Part shown: positions 37,509 through 49,600 of the stretch, in pieces | Layout: every line of letters begins with the position of its first letter | Position numbering within the stretch: position 1 is the stretch's first letter | Assembly (NCBI GenBank): GCA_001549895.1 | Contig: AP014719.1 | Coordinates: 620,001-684,000, forward strand | Length of the DNA stretch: 64,000 nt | Direction of reading: 5' to 3' | Source: Arthrobacter sp. Hiyo8 | Lineage (GTDB): Bacteria; Actinomycetota; Actinomycetes; Actinomycetales; Micrococcaceae | Made by a program: the position numbers and the translations under genes | Notes under the pieces: model-generated | Seen by the model: the letters and a program-made list of their open reading frames with translations, nothing else | The model's database searches: none | What the model was told of the DNA's origin: nothing

Positions 37509-38384
37509 CCTTCATCGTCCTCCTGTGTCGCTTGCCGCCGTAGACCGGGAAAGCGGTGTGCTCGCCGTAGTCCATGTCTTGCAGCTTGCGCAGCGCGGCC
37601 ATGTCGTCATCGGCGATGACGAAGTCGACTTCGGCGTTGGAGCGCATGTGCTCGGGGTTGGCGGTCTTCGGCAGCGACACCGTGCCCAGCTGCAGCGTGT
37701 ACCGGATGCACAGCTGCGGCACCGTCACCCGTATCTCCCTGCTATCGCCCGCACCTCGGTGTTCTTCAGCATCTCCCCGTGGGCAATCGGCGAGTATGCC
37801 TGGACAAGGATACCCTTGCTCACGCAGTAGGCCAGCAGGTCCGCCGGCGTGTTGCCCGCGTGGACCAGGAGCTGGTTCACCTGCGGGACCACGGTCGCGG
37901 TGGACAGGATGGTGTCCAGGTCGGATTCCAGGAAGTTCGACACCCCGATGGAACGGACCTTGCCGGCTCGGTAGGCGGCTTCCAGGGCACGCCATGCCTG
38001 ACGGTTCCCGTCTGCGTAGTCCCCGCCGCGAAAGTCGTCCCACGGCTGCGGAGAATGGATGAGCATCAGGTCGATGTACTCGAGCCCGAGCTTCTCCAGC
38101 GACCCATCGATCGCTGCCACCGCACCGTCATAGTCCTTGATTTCCGCAGCCAGCTTGGTCGAGACGAACAGCTCTTCACGAGCGACACTGCTGGTGCGGA
38201 TCCCTTCGCCCACACCGCGCTCGTTGCCGTAGGCCTGAGCTGTGTCGATGTTGCGGTAGCCGATCTCGATCGCGGCCTTCACCGCGTCAGCAGCTTTGTC
38301 GTCGTCGATGAACCAGGTGCCGAGGCCCAGCTTGGGAATCTCGACGCCGTTGGCTAGTGTGTAGCTCTCGTTCAGAATGCTCAT
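37480..38384 (-). CDS. Aldo/keto reductase, 2,5-diketo-D-gluconate reductase type (one frame break)
   Basis: This is an aldo/keto reductase of about 301 residues after repair. GLGTWFIDDDKAADAVKAAI starts the barrel; NIDTAQAYGNERGVGEGI holds the catalytic Asp and Tyr, LFVSTKLA the Lys and DLMLIHSPQPWDD the His. GVSNFLESDLDTIL is also typical. The frame breaks near 37740 and resumes VTVPQLCIRYTLQLGTVSLP. The ATG at 38384 overlaps the cupin stop (ATGA). The substrate is a small carbonyl or keto-sugar; exact identity is unknown. Its C-terminal tail extends about 15 residues past the usual end, over the start of the DUF2255 gene. Confidence 0.86.
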
Positions 38385-38815
38385 GCGCCTTCTTCGTTCT
38401 TCGGCGGCTGGGCGTACACTTCGTCGGTGACGGGCTCGAGCCATTCGTTGCTGACGTTCTCACCCGGGGTGATGAAGGCGACGTGGGAGAACCACGAGTC
38501 TTCCTTCGCCCCATGCCAATGCTTCGTGCCGGCCGGCACACGGATCACCGCTCCCGGCTCCAGGCTGATCGGCTCGGTGCCCTCTGCCTGGTACCAGCCG
38601 CTGCCCGCAGTGCAGATCAGGATTTGATCGCCTCCCCCATCGGTGCCGTGGTGGATATGCCAGTTGTTGCGGCATCCCGGCTCGAAAGAGACGTTGCTGA
38701 CCGGCACGATCCCGCCGGCGAGCGGGGCCAGGTAGCTCTGGCCAATGAAGTACTGGGCGTAGGCGTCGTTCTTCTCCCCGAGAGGGAAGATCTGTGTGAA
38801 GTTGTTGTCAGTCAT
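38381..38815 (-). CDS. Cupin-domain protein
   Basis: This is an intact 144-residue single-domain cupin. Motif 1 is visible as CRNNWHIHHGTDGGGDQILI (metal His residues) and motif 2 as IRVPAGTKHWHGAKEDSWFS. The likely metal site is His-His-Gln-His. The protein lies between two aldo/keto reductase genes, coupled to the next by an ATGA overlap. Similar cupins in carboxymuconolactone-decarboxylase/AKR clusters are of unknown reaction; an oxidative or isomerising step on a small organic compound is possible. Start ATG at 38815 follows an AAGGAAA box. Confidence 0.86.
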   Translation of the reverse strand: MTDNNFTQIFPLGEKNDAYAQYFIGQSYLAPLAGGIVPVSNVSFEPGCRNNWHIHHGTDGGGDQILICTAGSGWYQAEGTEPISLEPGAVIRVPAGTKHWHGAKEDSWFSHVAFITPGENVSNEWLEPVTDEVYAQPPKNEEGA

Positions 38816-38837
38816 TCTGCTTTTCCTTATGTTGTGA

Positions 38838-40734
<1,897 letters not shown>

Positions 40735-40866
40735 GCAGACAACGCTATTCCGGCCACCGACCTGGAGGGAGTCCCCACTGGTACACCCTTCACTGGAGAC
40801 TCCCTCCCCCGCCGCCGCGGCGATGGAATAGAAGCATTCGAGCAGCTGCGACGAAGGAGAATGATC

Positions 40867-41205
40867 ATGAGCCATGAAGAGCAGAACACAGGCTGGAGCG
40901 GCGGGAAGAAGGCCTTCGGCGACTTCGCCCCCGGAATGGTCCACTACACCGACAAGGTTCTCTTCGATGAGGTCTGGGAGCGCGAGGAGCTCTCCAAGCG
41001 CGATCGGAGCCTGATTACGGTCGCGGCGCTGACCGCACTGGGCAAGATGGACCAGCTCAAGTTCCATCTCGGTTTCGCCCGACAAAACGGTGTCACCGAC
41101 GAAGAGCTGAAGGAAGCCCTCCTGCACCTGGCGTTCTACTCCGGTTGGCCCAACGGTATGGGCGCGATGAGCGTATTGAAGGGCATTATCGAGGAAGAGA
41201 GCTGA
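40867..41205 (+). CDS. Carboxymuconolactone decarboxylase-family protein
   Basis: This is an intact 112-residue CMD/AhpD-fold protein. ELSKRDRSLITVAALTALGK and LKFHLGFARQNGVTDEELKE are the family core, and the helix LLHLAFYSGWPNGMGAMSVL follows. The CxxC redox motif of AhpD is absent, so it belongs to the gamma-carboxymuconolactone decarboxylase-like branch rather than the peroxiredoxin-reducing one. ATG at 40867 is preferred over 40861 because of the AAGGAG box. It is divergent to the MmyB-type regulator and may be controlled by it. Its reaction here is unknown. Confidence 0.86.
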   Translation: MSHEEQNTGWSGGKKAFGDFAPGMVHYTDKVLFDEVWEREELSKRDRSLITVAALTALGKMDQLKFHLGFARQNGVTDEELKEALLHLAFYSGWPNGMGAMSVLKGIIEEES

Positions 41206-41327
41206 GCGTTTACAGCTGCTTAGTACGACTAGACTGACCCGTTCCTGGCAGCAAATCGGCAGTGCCCATTCCCCGACTCGATCGGAGAAGCACCCGCTGC
41301 ACCCCAGAATTGTCCCAAGGAGAGTAA

Positions 41328-42182
41328 ATGAACGATCCGCGCACACCGGTCCGGCGCAGCCCCGCGGGCAGGCCATGGCCCGCCGACGGTGCCGATTCGG
41401 GCCGAGGCCTTCGACGACCCACACGGCACCGTCCTGTACTGGCTCGGCATGGCGGGATTCCTGATCAACGCACGAGGAACTTTGCTGGCCGTCGACCCGC
41501 TGCTCCAGGACTTCGACATGCCCGTGCTCATCGACTTCCCGCTGCAGGCGGCAGACGTGCCCCGACTCGACGCCGTCCTCGTCACCCATGCCGACAATGA
41601 CCACTTCAGCGTGCCGACATGTACGGCCTTGAATGCAGTCACTCAGCGGTTCCACTCGACCCGCTACGTTGCCGAGCTGATGCGCGAACTTGGCATGCCC
41701 GCCGACGGCCACGGCATCGGCGACGCCTTCTCCGTCGGAGGGGTCCGGGTCACGGTCACCCGGCCGACCACGCCTGGCAGAATGCCGCGCCCAGCCGGGC
41801 AGCGTACCTTCCACGATGAGGACTCGTGTGGCTTCTGGATCGAGACCCTTGACGGCGTGATCTGGGCACCAGGCGATTCACGCTTGATCCGCGAACACCA
41901 TCTGACCATGCCGACTCCGGACGCGCTCCTCTTCGACTTCTCGGACAGCGAATGGCACTTCACCTTCGACGGCGCCGTCGAGATGGCCAATGCCCATCCC
42001 GATGCGGACTTGCTCCTGCACCACTGGGGCAGCGTAGATTCACCCGAGTTCGCCCCGTTCAACGCCGACCCGGACACGCTCCGGGACGCCGTGGTCAACC
42101 CAAGCGCATCCGTGTGCTCGCACCGGGCGAGCCTTTCCGGCTGGGGGCGCGTCCGCGGAGGCGCGACACACTCAGCGGTTGA
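41328..42182 (+). CDS. MBL-fold (UlaG-like) metallo-hydrolase (frame breaks)
   Basis: This is a metallo-beta-lactamase-fold hydrolase of about 285 residues after repair. YWLGMAGFLINARGTLLAVD starts the fold, and VLVTHADNDHFSVPT is the metal site (HxDxDH). VIWAPGDSRLIREHH and LLLHHWGSVDSPEFAPFN supply later ligands. Reading is mixed near 41385 (start region), between 41755 and 41810 (two offsetting breaks around TPADHAWQNAAPSRA) and near 42105, after which RIRVLAPGEPFRLGARPRRR leads to a TGA at 42180-42182. A GGAGAG box precedes the ATG at 41328. The layout is that of UlaG/lactonase-like hydrolases; the substrate is unknown. Confidence 0.82.
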
Positions 42183-42623
42183 CATAGCCAAGGTGAGTGG
42201 AACCGCCGCCAAGACTAGAGCCAATTCGACGATGGGTTGTGCCGGTGGCTTTCACCGCACCCCCAGCGTCGATAAAGCAGACATCAGTGTTGACAGTGTC
42301 CACACCCGCTTTGACAGGACCAACTCACCCACACAGTTCCCCGGATGGCCCGAGAAACCTTCCGAGAACCGCTCCCCAACAAAATCGGTTTCATCATGTC
42401 GTACCTGCACCCCAATCCCATGAACAGGTGTTGGCCATCCACGGCCAACCCGACAGAACCGGAGCGAGGAACCGCATAATCCCACCCATAGCAGGCGGAG
42501 GCCCACCAGCCAGGACCCTGGACCCGCCACCCACACACCTGAACAGGCCACCGCGGGAGCCAGGCCACAGCCCGCACCCCTAGCGTCAGAGGGACAGCCC
42601 CAAGCTTTGTCAACACGTTAAAG
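42183..42623. other. Gap between the MBL-fold gene and tRNA-Leu, nothing assigned
   Basis: About 440 bases at the boundary of accessory and core DNA, next to a tRNA gene. Weak frames on both strands lack family signals. I see no integrase, no repeat of the tRNA 3' end and no clear attachment site in it. Confidence 0.5.
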
Positions 42624-42624
42624 C

Positions 42625-42645
42625 AAAACCCCCTCTGACAAGGGG
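42625..42645 (-). terminator. Terminator of the tRNA-Leu transcript
   Basis: On the reverse strand CCCCT and AGGGG flank a 6-nt loop (42645-42630), followed by GTTTTGC. It lies 9 nt past the tRNA 3' end. Confidence 0.65.
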
Positions 42646-42653
42646 AATGCTGT

Positions 42654-42733
42654 GCCCGAGGTGGGACTCGAACCACACACCTTTCGATACCGCATTTTGA
42701 GTGCGGCGCGTCTGCCAATTCCGCCACTCGGGC
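42654..42733 (-). tRNA. tRNA-Leu (anticodon CAA)
   Basis: The reverse strand begins GCCCGAGTGGCGGAATTGGC and ends with TTCGAGTCCCACCTCGGGC-A. The acceptor arms GCCCGAG/CTCGGGC pair perfectly. The anticodon stem CCGCA/TGCGG encloses the loop CTCAAAA, giving anticodon CAA for UUG codons. The D-arm AATTGGCAGACGC and a moderately long variable arm are typical of class II leucine tRNA. This is the first core-genome marker to the right of the accessory block. Confidence 0.93.
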
Positions 42734-42929
42734 GCGGAAACACCGAAACAAGACTAACCGACGTCGGGCTCTTCACAGAACTCAACGCTCCCTGTTGCAG
42801 TGCGCGAAACTACTCTACATGCAGATAGGCTAATTTCCAGAACCGGCTCGGCGGAGCAATAAATCATACGCAGGGACCGGGTGCAACTAAGATGGTTGAG
42901 AACCCGCCGTACGTCTTGAAGGAGATCCC

Positions 42930-43535
42930 GTGTCAGAACAGACGGAGTCCAAGCCCGCATCCCAGCCGGCACGCCGAGTAGTTGTCGCAGAAGATGAAAC
43001 CCTCATCCGCCTGGACATCATCGAGATCTTGAAGGGCGAAGGCTACGACGTTGTCGGTGAAGCCGACAACGGTGAGAAGGCCGTCCAGCTGGCCGAAGAA
43101 CTGAAGCCGGATCTGGTCCTCATGGACGTCAAGATGCCTGTCATGGACGGCATTTCTGCCGCGGAGAAGATCGTCAAGGCGAGGATCGCCCCCGTCGTCC
43201 TGCTGACCGCGTTCAGCCAGAAGGAACTCGTGGAGCGCGCCCGCGACGCCGGGGCCATGGCCTACGTCGTGAAGCCTTTCACTCCGGCCGATTTGATCCC
43301 GGCCATTGAAATCGCACTGTCCCGCCATGAGGAGATCAGGGCCCTCGAAAGCGAGGTGACCGACCTTCAGGAGCAGTTCGCCACCCGCAAGCTTGTGGAG
43401 CGCGCCAAGAGCCTCCTGACCACGAAGATGGGCCTCACGGAGCCGGAAGCATTCCGGTGGATCCAGAAGACCTCCATGGACCGTCGCCTCAGCATGCGCG
43501 AGGTCGCCGAGACCATCATCAACCAGGTCAACTAG
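42930..43535 (+). CDS. pdtaR: PdtaR-like response regulator with ANTAR RNA-binding domain
   Basis: This is an intact 201-residue protein. The N-terminal receiver domain (VVVAEDETLIRLDIIEILKG) has the phospho-acceptor Asp66 in LVLMDVKMPVMDG and the conserved Lys in YVVKPFTPADL. The C-terminal ANTAR domain (LVERAKSLLTTKMGLTEPEA then FRWIQKTSMDRRLSMREVAE) binds tandem hairpins in RNA and works by antitermination. A GTG start is used with an AAGGAGA box. Actinobacterial PdtaR pairs with the histidine kinase PdtaS encoded elsewhere. The gene is followed by a strong terminator. Confidence 0.95.
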   Translation: MSEQTESKPASQPARRVVVAEDETLIRLDIIEILKGEGYDVVGEADNGEKAVQLAEELKPDLVLMDVKMPVMDGISAAEKIVKARIAPVVLLTAFSQKELVERARDAGAMAYVVKPFTPADLIPAIEIALSRHEEIRALESEVTDLQEQFATRKLVERAKSLLTTKMGLTEPEAFRWIQKTSMDRRLSMREVAETIINQVN

Positions 43536-43547
43536 CACTCCCCCGCG

Positions 43548-43581
43548 AAGGGCGCCGCTTCCACGGGAAGCGGCGCCCTTT
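43548..43581 (+). terminator. Rho-independent terminator of pdtaR
   Basis: AAGGGCGCCGCTTCC and GGAAGCGGCGCCCTT are perfectly complementary around a 3-nt ACG loop and are followed by TCGTCG. A long perfect stem right after the gene stop. Confidence 0.85.
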
Positions 43582-43625
43582 CGTCGTCTCCGGACGCGAA
43601 CCACCCCGCCCCAAAACAAGACAAA

Positions 43626-43653
43626 GGAGGCCCCGCCACACGGCGGAGCCTCC
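43626..43653 (-). terminator. Rho-independent terminator of pyk
   Basis: On the reverse strand GGAGGCTCCGCC and GGCGGGGCCTCC pair with one G-T pair around GTGT and are followed by TTTGTCTTGTTTT. It lies 19 nt after the pyk stop. Confidence 0.85.
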
Positions 43654-43671
43654 TCAACAGCGCTAAAAAGA

Positions 43672-45171
43672 TCAGGCCTTGGACTTGGACTTCTTCTTTT
43701 CAGGCCACGGTCCGACCTTTTCCTTGCGTGCTGCGGCCTCTTCCACACGGGACGTGTCTGCGAGGTCGCCCACTTTGTGGACCTTGAGCGAGTTCGTGGA
43801 ACCGGCCTGTCCGGGAGGGGAACCGGCAGCGATGACTACGAGGTCGCCGTTCTCCACGATCTTCATCTCGAGGAGGCTGCGGTCCACCTGGGCCGTCATG
43901 GCGTCAGTGTGGCCCACCATGGGGACGAGGACGGGCTGGATGCCCCAGGTCAGTGCCAGCTGGTTCCAGACGTGCTCCACGGGGGTGAAAGCGAACACCG
44001 GCTTGACGGGACGCAGGCGGGACAGACGGCGCGCCGAGTCGCCGGACTGGGTGAAAGTACAGATGTACTTTGCGTCCAGCTGGTCGGCGATTTCGACGGC
44101 GGCACGCGTGATGGCGCCACCGCGGGTCTTGGGCTTGGTCCCCAGCGGAGGAACGCGCTCAAGGCCGTGTTCTTCCGTTGACTCGATGATCCGGGCCATG
44201 ACCTTGACCGTCTCGATCGGGTACTTGCCCACGCTGGTCTCGCCGGAAAGCATGACTGCGTCGGCGCCGTCGAGCACTGCGTTGGCGCAGTCCGAAGCCT
44301 CGGCACGGGTCGGACGCGGGTTGTCGATCATGGATTCGAGGACCTGGGTGGCCACGATGACCGGCTTGGCCCAGCGGCGGGCCAGTTCGATGGCGCGCTT
44401 CTGGACGATCGGCACTTCCTCGAGCGGGAGTTCCACGCCGAGGTCGCCACGGGCAACCATGATGGCGTCAAACGCGTCAATGATCTCGTGGAGCTGCTCC
44501 ACTGCCTGCGGCTTCTCGATCTTGGCGATCACCGGCACGCGGCGGCCTTCTTCGTCCATGATTTCGTGCACGCGCTTGATGTCGGACGCATCGCGGACGA
44601 AGGACAGTGCCACCATGTCGACACCGCGCTTCATGGCCCAGCGGAGATCGTCTTCGTCTTTTTCGCTCAGTGCGGGGACATTGACGGCAACGCCGGGAAG
44701 GTTGATGCCCTTGTTGTTGGAGACCCAGCCACCGACGGTCACCGTGGCGACCACCTTGACGTCGTCAACCTCGATGGCGCGCAGGGCAACCTTGCCGTCA
44801 TCGATCAGGAGTGCATCGCCGACGTTGACGTCTTCGGTCAGGCTCTTGAGCGTGGTGGAGCAGATTTCCTTGGTACCCGGGACGTCCTCGGTGGTGATGG
44901 TGAAAGTGTCACCGACGGCGAGTTCGTGGGGGCCGTCGACAAATCGACCCAGGCGGATTTTCGGGCCCTGCAAGTCGGCCATGATGGCAACGGGCTTGTG
45001 GAGCTGGGCGGAAGCCTTGCGGACGTTCTCGTACGTGTTGTCGTGTACCGAGTAGTCTCCGTGGCTCATGTTCATGCGGGCGACGTCGACGCCGGCTTCC
45101 AGCACCGCGAGGGTGTTGTCAAAGCTGGAAATTGCCGGTCCGAACGTTGCCACGATTTTTGCGCGTCTCAT
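43672..45171 (-). CDS. pyk: Pyruvate kinase
   Basis: This is an intact 499-residue glycolytic enzyme making pyruvate and ATP from PEP and ADP. Visible are the start MRRAKIVATFGPAISSFDNT, the substrate loop RMNMSHGDYSVH, VPVIAKIEKPQAVEQLHEII (catalytic Lys), VARGDLGVELPLEEVPIVQK and MLSGETSVGKYPIETVKVMA. The C-terminal allosteric domain ends with a lysine-rich tail (KEKVGPWPEKKKSKSKA). No frame break occurs in 1.5 kb, in contrast to the glutamate synthase genes next to it. Own terminator at 43626. Confidence 0.97.
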   Translation of the reverse strand: MRRAKIVATFGPAISSFDNTLAVLEAGVDVARMNMSHGDYSVHDNTYENVRKASAQLHKPVAIMADLQGPKIRLGRFVDGPHELAVGDTFTITTEDVPGTKEICSTTLKSLTEDVNVGDALLIDDGKVALRAIEVDDVKVVATVTVGGWVSNNKGINLPGVAVNVPALSEKDEDDLRWAMKRGVDMVALSFVRDASDIKRVHEIMDEEGRRVPVIAKIEKPQAVEQLHEIIDAFDAIMVARGDLGVELPLEEVPIVQKRAIELARRWAKPVIVATQVLESMIDNPRPTRAEASDCANAVLDGADAVMLSGETSVGKYPIETVKVMARIIESTEEHGLERVPPLGTKPKTRGGAITRAAVEIADQLDAKYICTFTQSGDSARRLSRLRPVKPVFAFTPVEHVWNQLALTWGIQPVLVPMVGHTDAMTAQVDRSLLEMKIVENGDLVVIAAGSPPGQAGSTNSLKVHKVGDLADTSRVEEAAARKEKVGPWPEKKKSKSKA

Positions 45172-45228
45172 ATACCTACCCTAGTAGTGTGCTGCGGTTG
45201 GAGTTGGGAAAGCGTCGTGCGCCGGTCC

Positions 45229-46684
45229 TTAGAGGACCGCTATGGCCCGGTCGGTGGGAGCCACCGGCGCGGGGAGAATGGTGCTGCCCATGAGGTACTT
45301 GTCGACGGCGGCAGCGCAGGCGCGGCCTTCCGCGATCGCCCAGACAATCAAGGACTGCCCGCGGCCGGCATCGCCTGCCACGAAAACACCCTCGGTGTTG
45401 GTCATGTAGTACCCATCTCGGGCCACGTTGCCGCGGCCGTCGAATTCTGCGCTGACCTGTTCGGTGATACCGGCAGGTTCCGCCCCCGTGAACCCGAGCG
45501 ACAGGAAGACCAGGTCGGCCGGAATGACGCGCTCCGTGCCGGCCTTCGGGAGGCGCTTGCCGTCCACGAACTCGGTCTCGGCGACCTTGACCCCGGTGAG
45601 CTTGCCGTTTTCGCCGACGAACTCAACGGTGGAAGCGAGGTAGGTGCGTTCTCCGCCTTCTTCGTGTGCGCTGGCAACCTCGAAGAGCGTGGGGAACGTC
45701 GGCCATGGCTGGTGCGTGGCGCGCTCGAGTGGCGGCTGCTTGCCGATCGCGAGGGTCGTGACAGACGCGGCGCCGTGGCGGTGTGCCGTGCCGAGGCAGT
45801 CGGCGCCGGTGTCGCCGCCGCCGAGGATGATGACGTGCTTGCCCTTGGCGTCGATCTGGCCCTCGACGGTTTCACCGGCAACCACGCGGTTGGCGGGCAC
45901 CAGGTAGTCCATGGCGAAGTGGATGCCTTCGAGTTCGCGGCCGGGGATGGGAAGGTCGCGCGGAACGGTGGCACCGGTGGCGATCACCACGGAGTCGTAA
46001 CGGCGGCGCAACTGCTCCCACGTCACGTCGCTTCCTACCGCCACACCCGTGCGGAAGCGGGTGCCCTCGGCCTTCATCTGCTCGACGCGGCGGTCGACCT
46101 GCTCCTTTTCCATCTTGAAGTCGGGGATGCCATAGCGCAGCAGTCCCCCGATCTTGTCGTCGCGTTCGTAGACGGCCACGGTGTGGCCGACCCGAGTCAG
46201 CTGCTGTGCGACGGCAAGCCCCGCGGGCCGGAGCCGACGACGGCGACCGTCTTGCCGGAGAGGCGTGCCGGCGGAAGCGGCTGGACCCAGCCGTTTTCGA
46301 AGGCGTCGTCGATGATCGAAACTTCCACCTGCTTGATGGTCACGGCGGCTGGTTGATGCCCAGGACACAGGATGCTTCGCACGGCGCGGGACACAAGCGG
46401 CCGGTGAACTCCGGGAAGTTGTTCGTCGCGTGCAGGCGCTCGATCGCTTCCTCGCCTTTGCCGCGCCAGGTCAGGTCGTTCCACTCCGGAATGAGGTTCC
46501 CGAGCGGGCAGCCCTGGTGGCAGAACGGAACGCCACAGTCCATGCAGCGCCCTGCCTGGCTCTTGAGCACGCCCTTGTCCTGGGCTTCGTAGACTTCCTT
46601 CCAGTCCATGATGCGGACGGGAACAGGACGGCGAGGCTGCGTCTCGCGCTGCCGGACTTTCAGAAATCCGCGTGGATCAGCCAC
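45229..46684 (-). CDS. gltD: Glutamate synthase small subunit (two frame breaks)
   Basis: This is the NADPH-oxidising FAD/iron-sulfur subunit of glutamate synthase, about 485 residues after repair. The N-terminal cysteine cluster is [20 protein letters not shown], with [12 protein letters not shown] next. After the breaks near 46355 (CCGCC region) and 46215 (GGCCCC read as GGCCC), [20 protein letters not shown] binds FAD and [20 protein letters not shown] binds NADPH. The GTG start at 46684 overlaps the gltB stop by 8 nt, so the subunits are coupled. Confidence 0.93.
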
Positions 46685-49600
46685 CGGTTACCTCCAGGAT
46701 TCGAGACCATACTTCTTCGCCATCGGGATCAAGGCCCTCTTCAATAGCGTCGAGACGGGTTTGCAGGACTGCGGCGTAGTCGCGCGGCAGAACTTTGGTG
46801 ATGCGGGCGGCTGTGTCATCGAAGTTTTCGAGCAAGCGGCCCGCGAGGACGGATTCGGTTTCTTCCAGGTGCTTGACCAGGAGGCTATGGACGATGGTGC
46901 GGTCCTCGTCGTCAAGCTCGAGCAACTGCAGCTCGCCGGAATCCAACGCCTGCTTGTTGACCCGGGCAGGCTGGAGGTCCAGCACGTAGGCTGTACCGCC
47001 GGACATGCCGGCACCGAAGTTGCGTCCGGTGCGGCCGATGATCAGCGTCTGGCCGCCGGTCATGTACTCGCAGCCGTGGTCACCGATGCCTTCGACGACG
47101 GCGGTCGCGCCCGAGTTGCGTACCAGGAACCGTTCGCCCACCTGGCCGCGCAGGAACATCTCGCCGCTCGTGGCACCGTAGCCGATCACGTTGCCGGCGA
47201 TGACGTTGCGCTCCGCCTGGAAAACGTTGGTGCGGTCCGGGCGGACAATAATGCGTCCACCCGAGAGACCCTTGCCGACGTAGTCGTTGGAGTCGCCGAA
47301 CATGCGCAGGGTGATGCCCGCCGGGAGGAAGGCGCCCAGAGACTGCCCTGCGGTGCCCTTCAGGGTGATGTCGATCGTGTCCGTCGCGAGCACATCGACG
47401 CCGAACGTCTTGGTTACGACGTGGCCCAGCATGGTGCCGACCGACCGGTCCGTGTTGATGACGTCGACCGCGATCTTCACCGGCGTACGGTCGCTCAAAG
47501 CCTCGGCGGCCATGCCGATGAGGCGCTGGTCGAAGTGCTTGTCGAGCTCGTGGTTCTGGCCGGTGAGGTTCCGCAGGGGAACGTCGTCGTCGAACTCGAG
47601 GCCGTGCAGGATCGGGTCGAGGTCCAGCCCATCGGCCTTCCAGTGGTCCACCGCCTCCCGGGTGTCGAGGACCTCGGCGTGGCCGATGGCCTCTTCGAGG
47701 CTGCGGAAACCGAGTTCGGCAAGCAGCTCCCGGACTTCCTCGGCAAGGAATTCGAAGAAGTTGACCACGAACTCGGGCTTGCCGTTGAAGCGGGCGCGGA
47801 GCTCGGGATTCTGGGTTGCCACGCCGACCGGGCAGGTGTCGAGGTGGCAGACGCGCATCATGATGCAGCCGGACACCACGAGGGGCGCAGTCGCGAAACC
47901 GTACTCCTCGGCACCCAGCAGGGCGGCGATGACGACGTCGCGTCCCGTCTTGAGCTGGCCGTCCACCTGGACCACCACGCGGTCGCGGAGCCCGTTGAGC
48001 ATGAGCGTCTGCTGGGTCTCGGCCAGGCCGAGCTCCCACGGGACACCCGCATGCTTGAGCGAGTTGAGCGGCGAGGCGCCGGTTCCGCCGTCGTGCCCTG
48101 AGACGAGCACGACGTCGGCCTTCGCCTTGGTGACGCCGGACGCCACCGTGCCGATCCCGACTTCGGACACCAGCTTCACGTGCACGCGCGCCGAGGGGTT
48201 GGCCCGCTTGGCGTCGTAGATGAGCTGTGCGAGGTCCTCGATCGAGTAGATGTCGTGGTGCGGGGGCGGGGAGATGAGCCCGACGCCCGGGGTCGAGTGA
48301 CGAGTCCGGGCTACCCAGGGGTACACCTTCTGCGCCATCAACTGGCCGCCTTCACCGGGCTTGGCGCCCTGGGCCATCTTGATCTGGATGTCCTCGGCGT
48401 TGGTCAGGTACAGGCTGGTCACGCCGAAACGGCCGGAGGCGATCTGCTTGATCGCGGAGCGGCGCTCCGGGTCCAGCAGGCGGTCCACGTCTTCGCCGCC
48501 TTCACCGGTGTTGGACTTGGCGCCCAGCCGGTTCATGGCGATTGCGAGGGTTTCGTGGGCTTCCTTGGAGATGGAGCCGTAGCTCATCGCCCCGGTGGAG
48601 AAGCGCTTCACGATGCTGGAAACCGGCTCGACTTCCTCAAGAGGCACGGCGGGGCGCAGGGTGTCCTTGAACTTCAAGAGCCCACGCAGGGTCATGAGGT
48701 TCTCGGACTGGTCGTCGATTCCCTTGGTGTAGGACTTGAAGATGTCGTAGCGGCGTTCGCGCGTGGCGTGCTGGAGGCGGAAGACAGTCTCCGGGTTGAA
48801 CAGGTGCGGTTCACCGTCGCGGCGCCACTGGTATTCACCGCCGCCGAGCAACGGACGGTGCGGCAGCTCGATGCCGCCTTCCGGGTAGGCCATCTGGTGG
48901 CGTGCCGAAACCTCGGCGGCGATGACGTCCAGGCCGACGCCACCCAACTGGGAGTGGGTGCCGGAGAAGAACTCGTCCACGAGGTCCTGGGACAGGCCCA
49001 AGGCTTCGAATGTTTGGGCACCGGTGTAGGAAGCCACCGTGGAAATGCCCATCTTGGACATAATCTTCAGGACACCCTTGCCGAGGCCCTTGATGAGGTT
49101 GTAGACGCCGTCTTCGGGAGTCACGCCAACCACTTCGCCGGTGCTGATGAGCTGCTCCACGGATTCCATGGCCAGGTAGGGGTTCACGGCGGAAGCGCCG
49201 AAGCCTACGAGCACCGCCACGTGGTGCGTTTCGCGGACGTCGCCGGCCTCGACCACCAGGGCGGTCTTGGTGCGGTTGGCGCTGCGCAGCAAGTGGTGGT
49301 GTACCGCGCTGACGAGCAGCAGGGACGGGATCGGGCCCATTGCGCGTTGGAGTCGCGGTCGGACAGCACGATGTACTGAACGCCGCGGTTGATCGCGCCG
49401 GAAACCTGCTCGCAGATTTCCGTGAGGCGGCTCCGCAGTGCTGCTTCGCCGCCCTCCGGACGGTAGAGTCCGCGGACCTTCATGGCGACCTTGTCGCCGT
49501 CGGCGTTCTCGATGTTGGCGATCTTGGCGAGCTGGTCGTTGTTGATCACCGGGAACGGCAGGGAGATCTGCGGCTGGCGGACCTGCCCGACGTCGAGAAG

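Noticed and set aside
42252..42551. A 99-codon reverse-strand frame next to tRNA-Leu
   Set aside because: No ribosome site or family motif, and unusual Cys/Trp/Gly-rich composition; it is treated as non-coding gap.
44488..46356. A 622-codon open frame on the + strand opposite pyk and gltD
   Set aside because: It is a codon-bias shadow in high-GC DNA. The opposite strand encodes pyk and gltD with clear motifs, and the frame shows no family signal.
46608..49379. Two long + strand open frames opposite gltB
   Set aside because: Antisense shadows of gltB, with His/Asp/Val-rich low-meaning sequence and no ribosome site.
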